Source of the DNA: Agreia sp. COWG
GTDB lineage: Bacteria; Actinomycetota; Actinomycetes; Actinomycetales; Microbacteriaceae
Direction: 5' to 3'
Length of the DNA: 64,000 nt
Assembly (NCBI RefSeq): GCF_904528075.1
Contig: NZ_LR882035.1
Coordinates: 992,001-1,056,000, forward strand
The position numbers and the translations under genes are program-made. A model generated the notes under the pieces. That model saw nothing but the letters and a program-made list of their open reading frames with translations. It was not told the origin of the DNA and searched no databases. The number at the start of each line of letters is the position of its first letter. Position 1 is the first letter of the stretch. Positions 31,008-38,748 of the stretch are shown here, piece after piece.

Positions 31008-32405
31008 ATGGCCGCCCCTCGACTCCTGATCGTCGGAGCCACCATCCTGCCCGTCGCGGATGACGCCCCGAGCGTCATCCGCGACGGCTGGATGCTCGTC
31101 GTCGACGGTGTGATCGACTCGGTCGGCGAGGGCGCGGCCCCGGCGGTGGATGCGTCCGATACGTCGGTTCTCGACGTGCGCGGGGCGTTCGTCGCTCCCG
31201 GGTTCGTCTCGTCGCACAGCCACCTCTTCACCAGCGGCTCACGCGGCCTCGCGGTGAACGAGACCCTCTACGGCTGGTGCACGGCGATGTTCGCCGTGAC
31301 CGGCGCGGCCTCTCCGGCCGAGATCTACTGGTGCACCCTGCACGGCGCCTTCGACATGCTGAACAACGGCGTCACGACGGCTTTCGACTTCACCGACGGG
31401 CGCCTGCCCTGGGAGCCGATGATCGACGGTCGGCGGCAGACGGAGGCTCCGCCCCAGGAGTTGCGGCCGCTCGAGTATCTGACGCGGCAGGCCGACGCGA
31501 AGCTCGCCAGCGGCATCCGGTTCGTGAACTCGGTGATGATCGACGACTCCGTCGGCGGGCGCGACGAGGTCTTCGCCCGGCTGGGTGAGATCGTCGAGTA
31601 CTGCGAGGCGCTGGACCGGCGCTTCATGCTGAGGGTGGCCATCAGCGGCGCCGGCCAATGGTCGCCCAATCCGGAGTGTGCCGAGATCGAGGTCGAGGGC
31701 ATGCGGCGATTCGGCCTCATCAACCAGGCGCATCTGCTCGAGACCCGGGAGGCCGTCGAACTGCAGCGCGAGAAGTTCGATCGCTACGAGGCGGCCGGCG
31801 CCCTGGGCCCGGACTTCATCTTCGGCCACTTCATCCAGACCACGCCCGACATCCTCAAGCGCACGGCCGAGGCCGGGGCGAACATGTCATGGCAGCCCAA
31901 CGCCAACGGCCGGCTCGCGTCGGGGATCGCGGCGATCCCGGCCATGCGTGAACGCGGCATTCGTGTGGGAATGGGCCTCGACGACCAGGCCTGCTCCGAC
32001 ATCTCGGATCCCTTTCAGAACATGCGCATGGGAATGTACGCCATCCGCGCGACGACGGGTGACCCGACGGGCCTCAGCACTGCCGACATGCTGCGGATGC
32101 ACACCCTCGGCTCGGCCGAGATCCTCGGCATCGACGACAGGGTGGGCAGCCTCGAGCCCGGCAAGTTCGCCGACTTCGTGGTGGTCGACCCTCGCTCGCC
32201 CGACGTGGGCCCGCTCTGGGATCCGGTGTCGAGCTACGTTCTGGCCTGCGGACTGCGCAACCTCAAGCGCGTCTACGTCGGGGGAGTGCTCTCGTCGGTC
32301 GACGGCGAGGCGTGCGACCAGCGTGCGGCCGAGGCGAGCCGGCAGATCCACCGCATTCTGCCCGCCATCACGACGGGCGTTCCCTCGATCGGAGTACCCG
32401 CATGA
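31008..32405 (+). CDS. Amidohydrolase, TRZ/ATZ-type
   Basis: A 465-residue metal-dependent hydrolase 5 nt after the binding-protein gene. Ligands visible are HxH in GFVSSHSHLFTSG, His in LINQAHLLETREA, His in FIFGHFIQTTPDIL and Asp in VGMGLDDQACSDI; SWQPNANGRLASG replaces the usual HCPxSN. C-terminal LGSAEILGIDDRVGSLEPGK is the standard amidohydrolase ending. The family deaminates or dechlorinates N-heterocycles (atrazine enzymes, guanine and 8-oxoguanine deaminase, SAH deaminase). It overlaps the isochorismatase-fold gene (ATGA). Possibly it takes the imported compound as first substrate. Confidence 0.85.
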   Translation: MAAPRLLIVGATILPVADDAPSVIRDGWMLVVDGVIDSVGEGAAPAVDASDTSVLDVRGAFVAPGFVSSHSHLFTSGSRGLAVNETLYGWCTAMFAVTGAASPAEIYWCTLHGAFDMLNNGVTTAFDFTDGRLPWEPMIDGRRQTEAPPQELRPLEYLTRQADAKLASGIRFVNSVMIDDSVGGRDEVFARLGEIVEYCEALDRRFMLRVAISGAGQWSPNPECAEIEVEGMRRFGLINQAHLLETREAVELQREKFDRYEAAGALGPDFIFGHFIQTTPDILKRTAEAGANMSWQPNANGRLASGIAAIPAMRERGIRVGMGLDDQACSDISDPFQNMRMGMYAIRATTGDPTGLSTADMLRMHTLGSAEILGIDDRVGSLEPGKFADFVVVDPRSPDVGPLWDPVSSYVLACGLRNLKRVYVGGVLSSVDGEACDQRAAEASRQIHRILPAITTGVPSIGVPA

Positions 32406-33166
32406 GCGCCACCCAGCCCGCCTTCGGCCCGCGCACCTGGCCGGTCCGAGCCGGTCGAGCCGCGCTGGCCAGGCCGAGGCCCGAGCAGCGCCTCGTCGAC
32501 ATACGGGCGCTGCCCCAGCCCGTGTCGATCGACCTGGCGCACACGGCCATCATCGTGGTCGACATGCAGAACGACTTCTGCGCCGAGGGCGGGTGGCTCG
32601 ACGGCATCGGCGTCGACGTCGAGCCCGCGCGCGCGGCCATCGATCCGCTTCAGGCGATCCTCCCGCCCCTTCGCGAGGCTGAAGTCCCCGTGATCTGGCT
32701 GAATTGGGGCACCAGGCCCGACAAGCTCAACCTGCCCGCGAATGTCTTGCACGTCTACGACGCCGACGGATCCGGTGGGGGCATCGGCGACAGTGTCGGC
32801 TCCAGCGACGCGGTGCTCACGAAGGGCAGCTGGGGCGCAGCGATCGTCGACGGCCTCGACGTGTCGGCGGGCGACATCCACGTAGACAAGTCGCGCATGA
32901 GCGGCTTCTGGGACTCGCCCCTCGACAGCATCCTGCGCACCCTCGACATCGACTGCCTGCTGTTCGCCGGCGTGAACGCCGACCAGTGTGTGCTCGCCAC
33001 CCTGACCGACGCGGCCTGCCTCGGCTACGACTGCGTGATGCTCGAGGGGGCGAGCGCCACCACATCGCCGTCGTTCTGCCTCGACGCCACGGTGTACAAC
33101 GTGCGCCAGTGCTTCGGCTTCACCGCGACGCCCGATGCCCTGCTCGCCGGCCTCGCCGCCCCCTGA
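32402..33166 (+). CDS. Isochorismatase-fold cysteine hydrolase
   Basis: A 254-residue hydrolase. The catalytic triad of the family is visible: Asp in IIVVDMQNDFCAEGG, Lys in VLTKGSWGAAI and Cys in FAGVNADQCVLAT. The residues resemble RutB (ureidoacrylate), biuret amidohydrolase and N-carbamoylsarcosine amidase, enzymes that hydrolyse ureido or carbamoyl groups. With neighbouring deaminase- and creatininase-fold genes, it probably releases carbamate and ammonia from a linear ureido intermediate after ring opening. ATG 32402 overlaps the upstream stop by 4 nt. The exact substrate is open. Confidence 0.87.
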   Translation: MSATQPAFGPRTWPVRAGRAALARPRPEQRLVDIRALPQPVSIDLAHTAIIVVDMQNDFCAEGGWLDGIGVDVEPARAAIDPLQAILPPLREAEVPVIWLNWGTRPDKLNLPANVLHVYDADGSGGGIGDSVGSSDAVLTKGSWGAAIVDGLDVSAGDIHVDKSRMSGFWDSPLDSILRTLDIDCLLFAGVNADQCVLATLTDAACLGYDCVMLEGASATTSPSFCLDATVYNVRQCFGFTATPDALLAGLAAP

Positions 33167-33213
33167 CCTGCACTGCCCCCGACCACCTCTCTATCCCGAC
33201 CAAGGAGAACCCC

Positions 33214-33690
33214 ATGGCGACCGCCCCCATCCTCAAGCACCTCTCAGACCTCACGGCACACCGCATCACGCCGGGAGACACCGTGCGCCTCGTTCCCCTG
33301 GCCGGCCCACTCGACGACTCGCCGGCGAGCGTGTTCTTCGAGATCTGGGATCCGAGCGGCGTGCAGCCAGACAACTCGCACCCCGACTCGGTGGAGATCT
33401 TCGTGTTCCTCGAGGGCTCGGGCGAGGCCTTCAGCGACGAGCACTCGGTGAAGGTCACCGCGGGAGACGTGCTGATTCTGCCGAGCGGTTCGGTGCACCA
33501 CATCAAGAACACGTCCGAGACGGAGCGCCTCTACGCCGTCACGATCATGGCCAACGATCTGGGCTCGCAGGAGCTCGGTGCATCGACCGGCTTCGAGCAC
33601 CTCGTGAAGAGCGGCGGCGAGGTGGAGTTCGAGGACTCGGACAAGGCCGTGCTCTTCGCCAGCCTGCGCGCGCTCGCCGGCCCGGCGTGA
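33214..33690 (+). CDS. Single-domain cupin protein
   Basis: A 158-residue beta-barrel protein with AAGGAG 8 nt before ATG 33214. The two cupin motifs are readable: SHPDSVEIFVFLEGSGEAF, in which His and Glu occupy metal-ligand positions, and GDVLILPSGSVHHIKN, with the late His. Such cupins act as small isomerases, dioxygenases or ligand binders. It is co-directional with the isochorismatase-fold gene (47 nt) and overlaps the next creatininase gene (GTGA), so it belongs to the catabolic operon. The substrate is unknown; an epimerase or ring-processing role is a guess. Confidence 0.8.
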   Translation: MATAPILKHLSDLTAHRITPGDTVRLVPLAGPLDDSPASVFFEIWDPSGVQPDNSHPDSVEIFVFLEGSGEAFSDEHSVKVTAGDVLILPSGSVHHIKNTSETERLYAVTIMANDLGSQELGASTGFEHLVKSGGEVEFEDSDKAVLFASLRALAGPA

Positions 33691-34478
33691 GGCCGCACAC
33701 CCCGCTCCTCGGCCGGATGTCCACCGCCCAGGTCGCAGCGATCGACACGTCCGACGCGGTGGTCATCCAGCCCATCGGCGCGTTCGAGCAGCACGGGGCA
33801 CACCTGCCGCTCGATACCGATGCCCTCGTCGCCGAGACGGTGGCCGCCCGCGCCAGGGCGCTGCTCGCCGACGACGCGAACGTGTGGCTGCTGCCGACCC
33901 TGCGCTACGGCAAGTCGAACGAGCACGCCGGCCGCGCCGGAACGGTCACGCTCGGCGCCTCGACCCTGCTCGCCCTTCTGCACGACGTGGGCGAATCCGT
34001 CGCGGCCAGTGGCTTTCGCAAGCTGGTGTTCGTGAACGCGCACGGCGGCCAGCCGCAGCTGCTCGAGATGGTCGCCCGCGACATCCGGGCGGCCACCGGC
34101 CTCGAGGTCTTCGCGGTGAGCGCGATGCACCTCGGCGAGCCCGCGGGCATGAGGTGGGACGACGAGGGCTACAGCATCCACGGCGGCCAATCAGAGACGT
34201 CGGTGGTGATGGCGATCGACGAGTCCCTGGTCGATCTCGAGGTCGCCGATGCCGACGGCGTCGCGCTGGGTGAGCTGTTCGCGGGCTATCGGCACCTCAC
34301 GCTCGAGGGGGCGGTTCCGACCGCCTGGCTCACGAACGATGTGTCAGTATCCGGCGTGATCGGCGATCCTCGGCGCGCGAGCGCGGAGATCGGTGCGCGG
34401 GTGCTCGAGCACTGGGCGACCGCGCTCTCGGAGGCCTTGCTCGAGATCAAGAGCTTTTCCTGGCCGGCGCTGCGCTGA
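33687..34478 (+). CDS. Creatininase family amidohydrolase (copy 2)
   Basis: A 263-residue homologue of the enzyme at 21420-22211, with metal motifs QPIGAFEQHGAHLPLDTD, SNEHAGRAGTVTLG, FVNAHGGQPQLLE and SIHGGQSETSVVM. GTG 33687 overlaps the cupin stop; ATG 33718 is in another frame and not suitable. The two copies are moderately diverged, consistent with different substrates in the two halves of the cluster. The 3' end overlaps the convergent VWA-protein gene by 32 nt, which is unusual and may reflect recent rearrangement or a tail extension of one of the proteins. Confidence 0.88.
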   Translation: MRPHTPLLGRMSTAQVAAIDTSDAVVIQPIGAFEQHGAHLPLDTDALVAETVAARARALLADDANVWLLPTLRYGKSNEHAGRAGTVTLGASTLLALLHDVGESVAASGFRKLVFVNAHGGQPQLLEMVARDIRAATGLEVFAVSAMHLGEPAGMRWDDEGYSIHGGQSETSVVMAIDESLVDLEVADADGVALGELFAGYRHLTLEGAVPTAWLTNDVSVSGVIGDPRRASAEIGARVLEHWATALSEALLEIKSFSWPALR

Positions 34479-36333
34479 CGACGAGCACCCCGGCCGAGGT
34501 GAACTGATCGAGGTCGCGGTCGAGCGGCGGCAGGCGAGTGGATCCCGTGGGCACGAGAATGATGCGGTCGACGAGCGCGCCGAGTTGGCGCAGGCAGATC
34601 ACGAGATCGTCGCGGACGATGCGTGCATCTGTTCGTCCGTCGCTCGACACCGTCGCCCGGGCGTCAGACAGGATGAGGACCCTCAGGCGGCTGCGGGGGT
34701 GCGGCCCGCAGAGCTCCGCCGCGAGGAGGGCTGCATCGGCGAGGGGCGTGCCGCCGTCGGGAACGAGGCCGCCGATGGCGGATCGGATGCGCGTCGCGCT
34801 CGTCGTCGAGGGAAGCAGCACTCTGGCCGTGAGACCGGCGGCCACGATGACCGACGCGGAGCCGCGTTCGCTCGCGATCCGCGCAAGGGCCACATCGGCC
34901 GCACTTCGGGCCTGACCGAAGCCGGTGACGCCCATCGACGAGGAGCCGTCGACGATGACGATCGTGTGTACGCCGCCGCGGCGGCGCCGCAGCGTTCCGC
35001 GAAGGTCCTCCCGCCTGATGAGCTGCCCGGGGTCCGCGCGCGCGGCATCGGCACCGGCCCCGGCGAGGGCCCGCCGCAGTGTTGCGCGACGCACGGTCGC
35101 GACGATCGCGAGACGGCCCTCGGCCCTCTCGAGCGGAACGTCGCGCATCGACGACCCGCTCTGAGACGAGGTCGAGAACGCGTTGCGCCGGCCGCGGTGG
35201 TGGGCGCTGGCGAGCGATCGTGACCGACGGGCGGTGAGCGCGGCGTCGATGGCGGTACGACTACCGGGTTCCAAGGCCCCCGTATCTGCCCCCGGTTCAC
35301 CCTGCACCGCCGTGCGCCGCAGCTCCATCGCCTCGGGATCGACGGCTCCGGCGACGTCATCGATGGCCTCGTCGGAGAGCTGGTCGATGCCCGGGGCCGG
35401 GGAACGGTCTGCGACGGGTGCCGGCTGCACGGTTGCGTCTGATTCTTGCTGCTCCGCCGATTCGTCGACGCCGTCCGCGTCAGCGGCGATGAGCTGATCT
35501 CTCCGATCGTCGTCACCGGGTGGGTCGTCACTCGGCCGCCGATCGTCTGCGCATGACTCCGGGCCACGAGATCCGCCTGAGGTCGCCGGCGCCGATCCAT
35601 CGTTCGGTTCGGTGACCGCGTCGTCGTCACCGTCGTCACCGTCGTCGGTGGCGTCCGACGGCCGGAGATCTGCCGTCGGCTGGTCGAAGGCGTCGTCGGC
35701 GGGCGCCTCGGGAGCCTCGGCATCCGAGGGTTCCATTCCCGGGGTCGTCGAGTCCTCGTCGTCTGACCGTGACCCCTCGCCGACGCGGGGGAGAGCGACG
35801 AGGTGTCGGACGACCTCGACGACGTCGGGGCAACGCGGGGCAAGATCGAGTGCCAGGTACGCGGCGCCCACATCCAGGCCGTGATCTGCGATCCCATGGG
35901 CGGCGAGCATGGCGAGAGTTCCGTCGACGGGGTCAGGGTGCCGAACTGCTCCTGCGACATGCCGCATCGATCCGTGCGATGCGGTCGTCTGTGTCGTTCC
36001 CAGGCGCAGAACGACCGTGCAGAGGCGAAGCAGCGCCGGATGCACGTCGTCGCTACACCAGGCCCTCGCCAGCACCCGGCATCCGTTCAGAGAGCTCACG
36101 GCCTCTACCTCGACGGACTCGGCCAGACCGAAGGCGTGGCCGGCCGCCGGGTAGAGGGCACCGAACAGTTCGTCGGCGAGCCAGGCGTCACCGGTGAGCA
36201 GAATACCGAATCGGCCGCCTCCCAGCCACGAGTCGATCGCCAGTCTCTGCCCGCGCTCGAGCAGAGCCAACGGGTCGCGGCTCAGAGCGCCGCCGGCTCC
36301 GTGGGAGATATCACCGCGCCGCGTGCGCGTCAT
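34447..36333 (-). CDS. Mg-chelatase D-like VWA protein with acidic linker
   Basis: A 628-residue protein starting at ATG 36333, overlapping the ATPase gene (ATGA). Residues 1-180 are a degenerate AAA-like region without a P-loop lysine motif (ILLTGDAWLADELFGALYPA). Residues about 195-345 form a long Asp/Glu/Pro/Ser-rich linker (DDGDDGDDDAV). Residues about 450-625 form a von Willebrand A domain with MIDAS DGSSSMG and later GGTPLADAAL and ILSDARATVS. This is the ChlD/BchD layout: an inactive AAA domain, an acidic linker and an integrin-like domain, partner of the I subunit. No large H/CobN-type subunit or tetrapyrrole genes occur in the window. Confidence 0.85.
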   Translation of the reverse strand: MTRTRRGDISHGAGGALSRDPLALLERGQRLAIDSWLGGGRFGILLTGDAWLADELFGALYPAAGHAFGLAESVEVEAVSSLNGCRVLARAWCSDDVHPALLRLCTVVLRLGTTQTTASHGSMRHVAGAVRHPDPVDGTLAMLAAHGIADHGLDVGAAYLALDLAPRCPDVVEVVRHLVALPRVGEGSRSDDEDSTTPGMEPSDAEAPEAPADDAFDQPTADLRPSDATDDGDDGDDDAVTEPNDGSAPATSGGSRGPESCADDRRPSDDPPGDDDRRDQLIAADADGVDESAEQQESDATVQPAPVADRSPAPGIDQLSDEAIDDVAGAVDPEAMELRRTAVQGEPGADTGALEPGSRTAIDAALTARRSRSLASAHHRGRRNAFSTSSQSGSSMRDVPLERAEGRLAIVATVRRATLRRALAGAGADAARADPGQLIRREDLRGTLRRRRGGVHTIVIVDGSSSMGVTGFGQARSAADVALARIASERGSASVIVAAGLTARVLLPSTTSATRIRSAIGGLVPDGGTPLADAALLAAELCGPHPRSRLRVLILSDARATVSSDGRTDARIVRDDLVICLRQLGALVDRIILVPTGSTRLPPLDRDLDQFTSAGVLVVSAAPARKSS

Positions 36334-37259
36334 GCCGCTCGAAGCCCGAGCACCCTGGCGGCCGCGAGCTTCACCCGCGCGGCGGGCGCCGTGGCGCGCT
36401 CCAAGGGTTCGCGCGGCGTGCGGTGGCGCAGGGTAGGAACCGCCGCCGCGGCCACGTCGGCCCTCGTGACAGCCGAGCGCCCGGCGAAGGCGGCGGCCGC
36501 GCGGGCCGTCCTGGTGAGCACGATGTCGGCACGATGGCCGACCGCTCGCGCCTCGACGCACAACTCGACGCAGCGATCCAAGATCTCTTCGGGCAGGTGC
36601 ACGGTATCAAGACGTTCTCTTGCTTCGATGACCCTCGAAGCGAGAAGCCGCTCCTCTTCGGCGAACCGCGCGGCGAAGGCAGATGCATCGGCGTCGAACG
36701 CCAGGCGCCGCCGAACGATCTCGAGTCGGGCGGGCAGTTCGGTGATCGTCGACACGTGTGTCGCGAGGCCGAAGCGGTCTTCGAGCTGGGGCCGGAGCTC
36801 GCCCTCCTCCGGATTTCCGCTTCCGACGAGAACGAAGCGGGCGGGATGGACGTGGGACACGCCGTCTCGCTCGACGCGGTTGATGCCGGAGGCAGCGACG
36901 TCGAGTAGTAGATCGACGATGTAGTCGTCGAGCAGGTTCACCTCGTCGATGTAGAGGAAACCGCCATCCGCCTGCGCGAGAAGGCCGGGTCGGAAACAGA
37001 TCTCACCGCGCAGGGCGTGCTCGATGTCGAGTGCGCCGAGCACTCGATCTTCTGTCGCACCCAGTGGGAGATCGACGACGGGAAGCGGCAGACCTGCTGA
37101 CGACAGAAGCTGACCGAGCGCGCGCACCGTTGTGGACTTGCCCGTTCCTCGGTCGCCGAACGCCAGAACACCCGAGATTGCCGGGTCGACTGCGCAGAGA
37201 AGGAGGCATCGGCGGAGTTCGTTCTGGCCGAGGATCGCGGTGAAAGGGAATGAGGTCAC
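36330..37259 (-). CDS. Mg-chelatase I-like AAA+ ATPase
   Basis: A 309-residue AAA+ protein with Walker A FGDRGTGKSTTVRAL, Walker B GGFLYIDEVNLLDD, sensor region VLVGSGNPEEGELRPQLEDRFGL and the lid domain, matching ChlI/BchI-type chelatase ATPases. GTG 37259 sits 1 nt from a 25-bp palindrome and about 6 nt after a -10-like TATCAT, suggesting a leaderless message. It is coupled to the VWA partner downstream. Related AAA+/VWA pairs (MoxR-like; CoxD/CoxE) help mature molybdenum hydroxylases, and the XDH genes are 4 kb away; a metal-insertion role for XDH is possible, as is a link to another metal enzyme. Confidence 0.88.
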   Translation of the reverse strand: MTSFPFTAILGQNELRRCLLLCAVDPAISGVLAFGDRGTGKSTTVRALGQLLSSAGLPLPVVDLPLGATEDRVLGALDIEHALRGEICFRPGLLAQADGGFLYIDEVNLLDDYIVDLLLDVAASGINRVERDGVSHVHPARFVLVGSGNPEEGELRPQLEDRFGLATHVSTITELPARLEIVRRRLAFDADASAFAARFAEEERLLASRVIEARERLDTVHLPEEILDRCVELCVEARAVGHRADIVLTRTARAAAAFAGRSAVTRADVAAAAVPTLRHRTPREPLERATAPAARVKLAAARVLGLRAA

Positions 37260-37260
37260 T

Positions 37261-37285
37261 CTTAATGATATGGGTTCTCATTAAG
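37261..37285. promoter_or_regulatory. Metalloregulator-like palindrome over -10 of the chelatase-like operon
   Basis: CTTAATGA (37261-37268) and TCATTAAG (37278-37285) are perfect 8-bp arms of a 25-bp imperfect palindrome (9 of 12 pairs match). On the - strand it contains TATCAT, a good -10 ending 6 nt before GTG 37259. The core TGA...TCA with A/T flanks resembles Zur/Fur-family boxes (about 10 of 15 positions of an actinobacterial Zur-like core as I recall it). A repressor bound here would cover the promoter. Confidence 0.5.
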
Positions 37286-37320
37286 GAGGTGCGCCGGAGC
37301 ATGCCGCCGCCGTCACTCGA

Positions 37321-38649
37321 TCAGCCGCCGGTGACGTCGCGGCGGCGGGCGAGGAGCGTCGAGAGCTCTCGGGCGAGCTCTGCCTGGTCGTGCTCGACCA
37401 GCTCGTAGTCGCGCACGACCACCCGGCCCGCGACGACCACGTGTTTCGGACGCCGGCCGGGGTTGGCCCAGAGGAGACCGGCCACGTCATCGCTGACGCC
37501 GGCATCCGCCACGCCGGAAACGTCCCAGACGCAGAGATCCGCGGCGGCCCCGTGGCGCAGATGACCCAGCTCGGGTCTGCCGAGGCCCCGTGCCGAACCC
37601 TCGGTCGCGAGGCCGAGAATCTCTCTTGCCGGCACGGCCGGCCCCACCAGGGGAGCCACCTGCATCGCGAGGCGCGCGTCGGCGAGCAGATGACTGGCGT
37701 CGTTGCTGCCACCACCACTGGTGCCGAGCCCCACGTCTATTCCCGCGGCGAGCAGCGCCGCCACGGGAGCGATGCCCCACCCCATGGGCAGATCGCAGCC
37801 CGGCGCGTGCGTGGCTGAGACGCCGGCAGACGCGAGACGATCGATCTCCTCCGACGTGACGGCGCAGAGGTGCGCGAGTGTCACGTCGGGCGCGAGCCAC
37901 CCCCACTCGTCGAGCAGCTCGATGGGCCTGCGGCCGTACTTCTCCAGGGCGATCGCCACGTCTACCTGCTCGTTCGCCTGGGTTCGCCTTCGCAGCCCGT
38001 GTCGCCTCGCGACCTCGCCGAGCAGGCGGAAGGTCTCCTCGCTGTCACTGTGCACGCCGGCCGGGCCGACGGCGAGCTGCAGCATGCCGTCCGCGGTGAT
38101 GCCGCCGACGGCATCCGGCGCCAGCGCCGCCACGATTCTCTCGGCCGAGAGCGCCGCCTGCTCGGGGTCGTCCCTGGCCGAGCCCCGCACGAAGACGAGC
38201 CGCCCGCCCAGCTCGGCGGCGGCCGAGGCCGTTGCCAGAGCCAGGCCGACGTCGTCGCAGCCCTCCGGCCATGTGAGGTGGTGGTCGGCCACGGTCGTGA
38301 CCCCGCAGAGAAGACCCTCGGAGACGCCGACCAGCGCGGCGGCCCGACCCAGCTCGGGGTCGATGCCGACGGAGGCATACGCCGCGGCCATCGTCGGCAG
38401 CCACTGCTGCATCGGCACGCCGCGCGTGCCGGGGAGGGTGCGGAATGCGCTCTGCAGCAGGTGATGGTGCGCATTCACGAGCCCGGGAGTCACCACACAC
38501 CCCGAGGCATCGAGGCTCTCGACCTCGTCCTCTTCCTGCGTCGCGGCGACGGCCGCAGAGACGACGACGCCATCGACGATGGCGATGTCGTCGCGCGTCT
38601 CGTGGGCGGAATCGAGCAGGGCGGTGACGGCGTCTCGGATCAGCAACAT
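37321..38649 (-). CDS. Amidohydrolase-like protein lacking two metal ligands
   Basis: A 442-residue member of the guanine/8-oxoguanine deaminase-like group. It keeps HxH in VNAHHHLLQ (61-63) and His260 in TLAHLCAV. But where relatives have H in a T-H-x-x-E motif it reads TQANEQ (Gln224), and where they have the metal Asp in G-x-D-G it reads GLGTSGGGSND (Ser311). HCPSSN is replaced by HAPGCDLPMG. Neighbour 39897-41282 keeps both ligands. The protein is therefore probably inactive as a classic zinc hydrolase, or uses a different chemistry or a regulatory role. Start ATG 38649. Confidence 0.8.
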   Translation of the reverse strand: MLLIRDAVTALLDSAHETRDDIAIVDGVVVSAAVAATQEEDEVESLDASGCVVTPGLVNAHHHLLQSAFRTLPGTRGVPMQQWLPTMAAAYASVGIDPELGRAAALVGVSEGLLCGVTTVADHHLTWPEGCDDVGLALATASAAAELGGRLVFVRGSARDDPEQAALSAERIVAALAPDAVGGITADGMLQLAVGPAGVHSDSEETFRLLGEVARRHGLRRRTQANEQVDVAIALEKYGRRPIELLDEWGWLAPDVTLAHLCAVTSEEIDRLASAGVSATHAPGCDLPMGWGIAPVAALLAAGIDVGLGTSGGGSNDASHLLADARLAMQVAPLVGPAVPAREILGLATEGSARGLGRPELGHLRHGAAADLCVWDVSGVADAGVSDDVAGLLWANPGRRPKHVVVAGRVVVRDYELVEHDQAELARELSTLLARRRDVTGG

Positions 38650-38748
38650 GGCACAAGTTCTAGCATCCGCATGTGTCAGGCTTGTATCGGCCGCTCCCGT
38701 GGTCGCGTGCTCCGCCCCCTGAACCCCGTCCCGTGAACGGAGTGCCCG

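Noticed and set aside
34447..37259. Cobalt or magnesium chelatase for cobalamin or chlorophyll
   Set aside because: Large CobN/ChlH subunit and pathway genes are absent; role left open.
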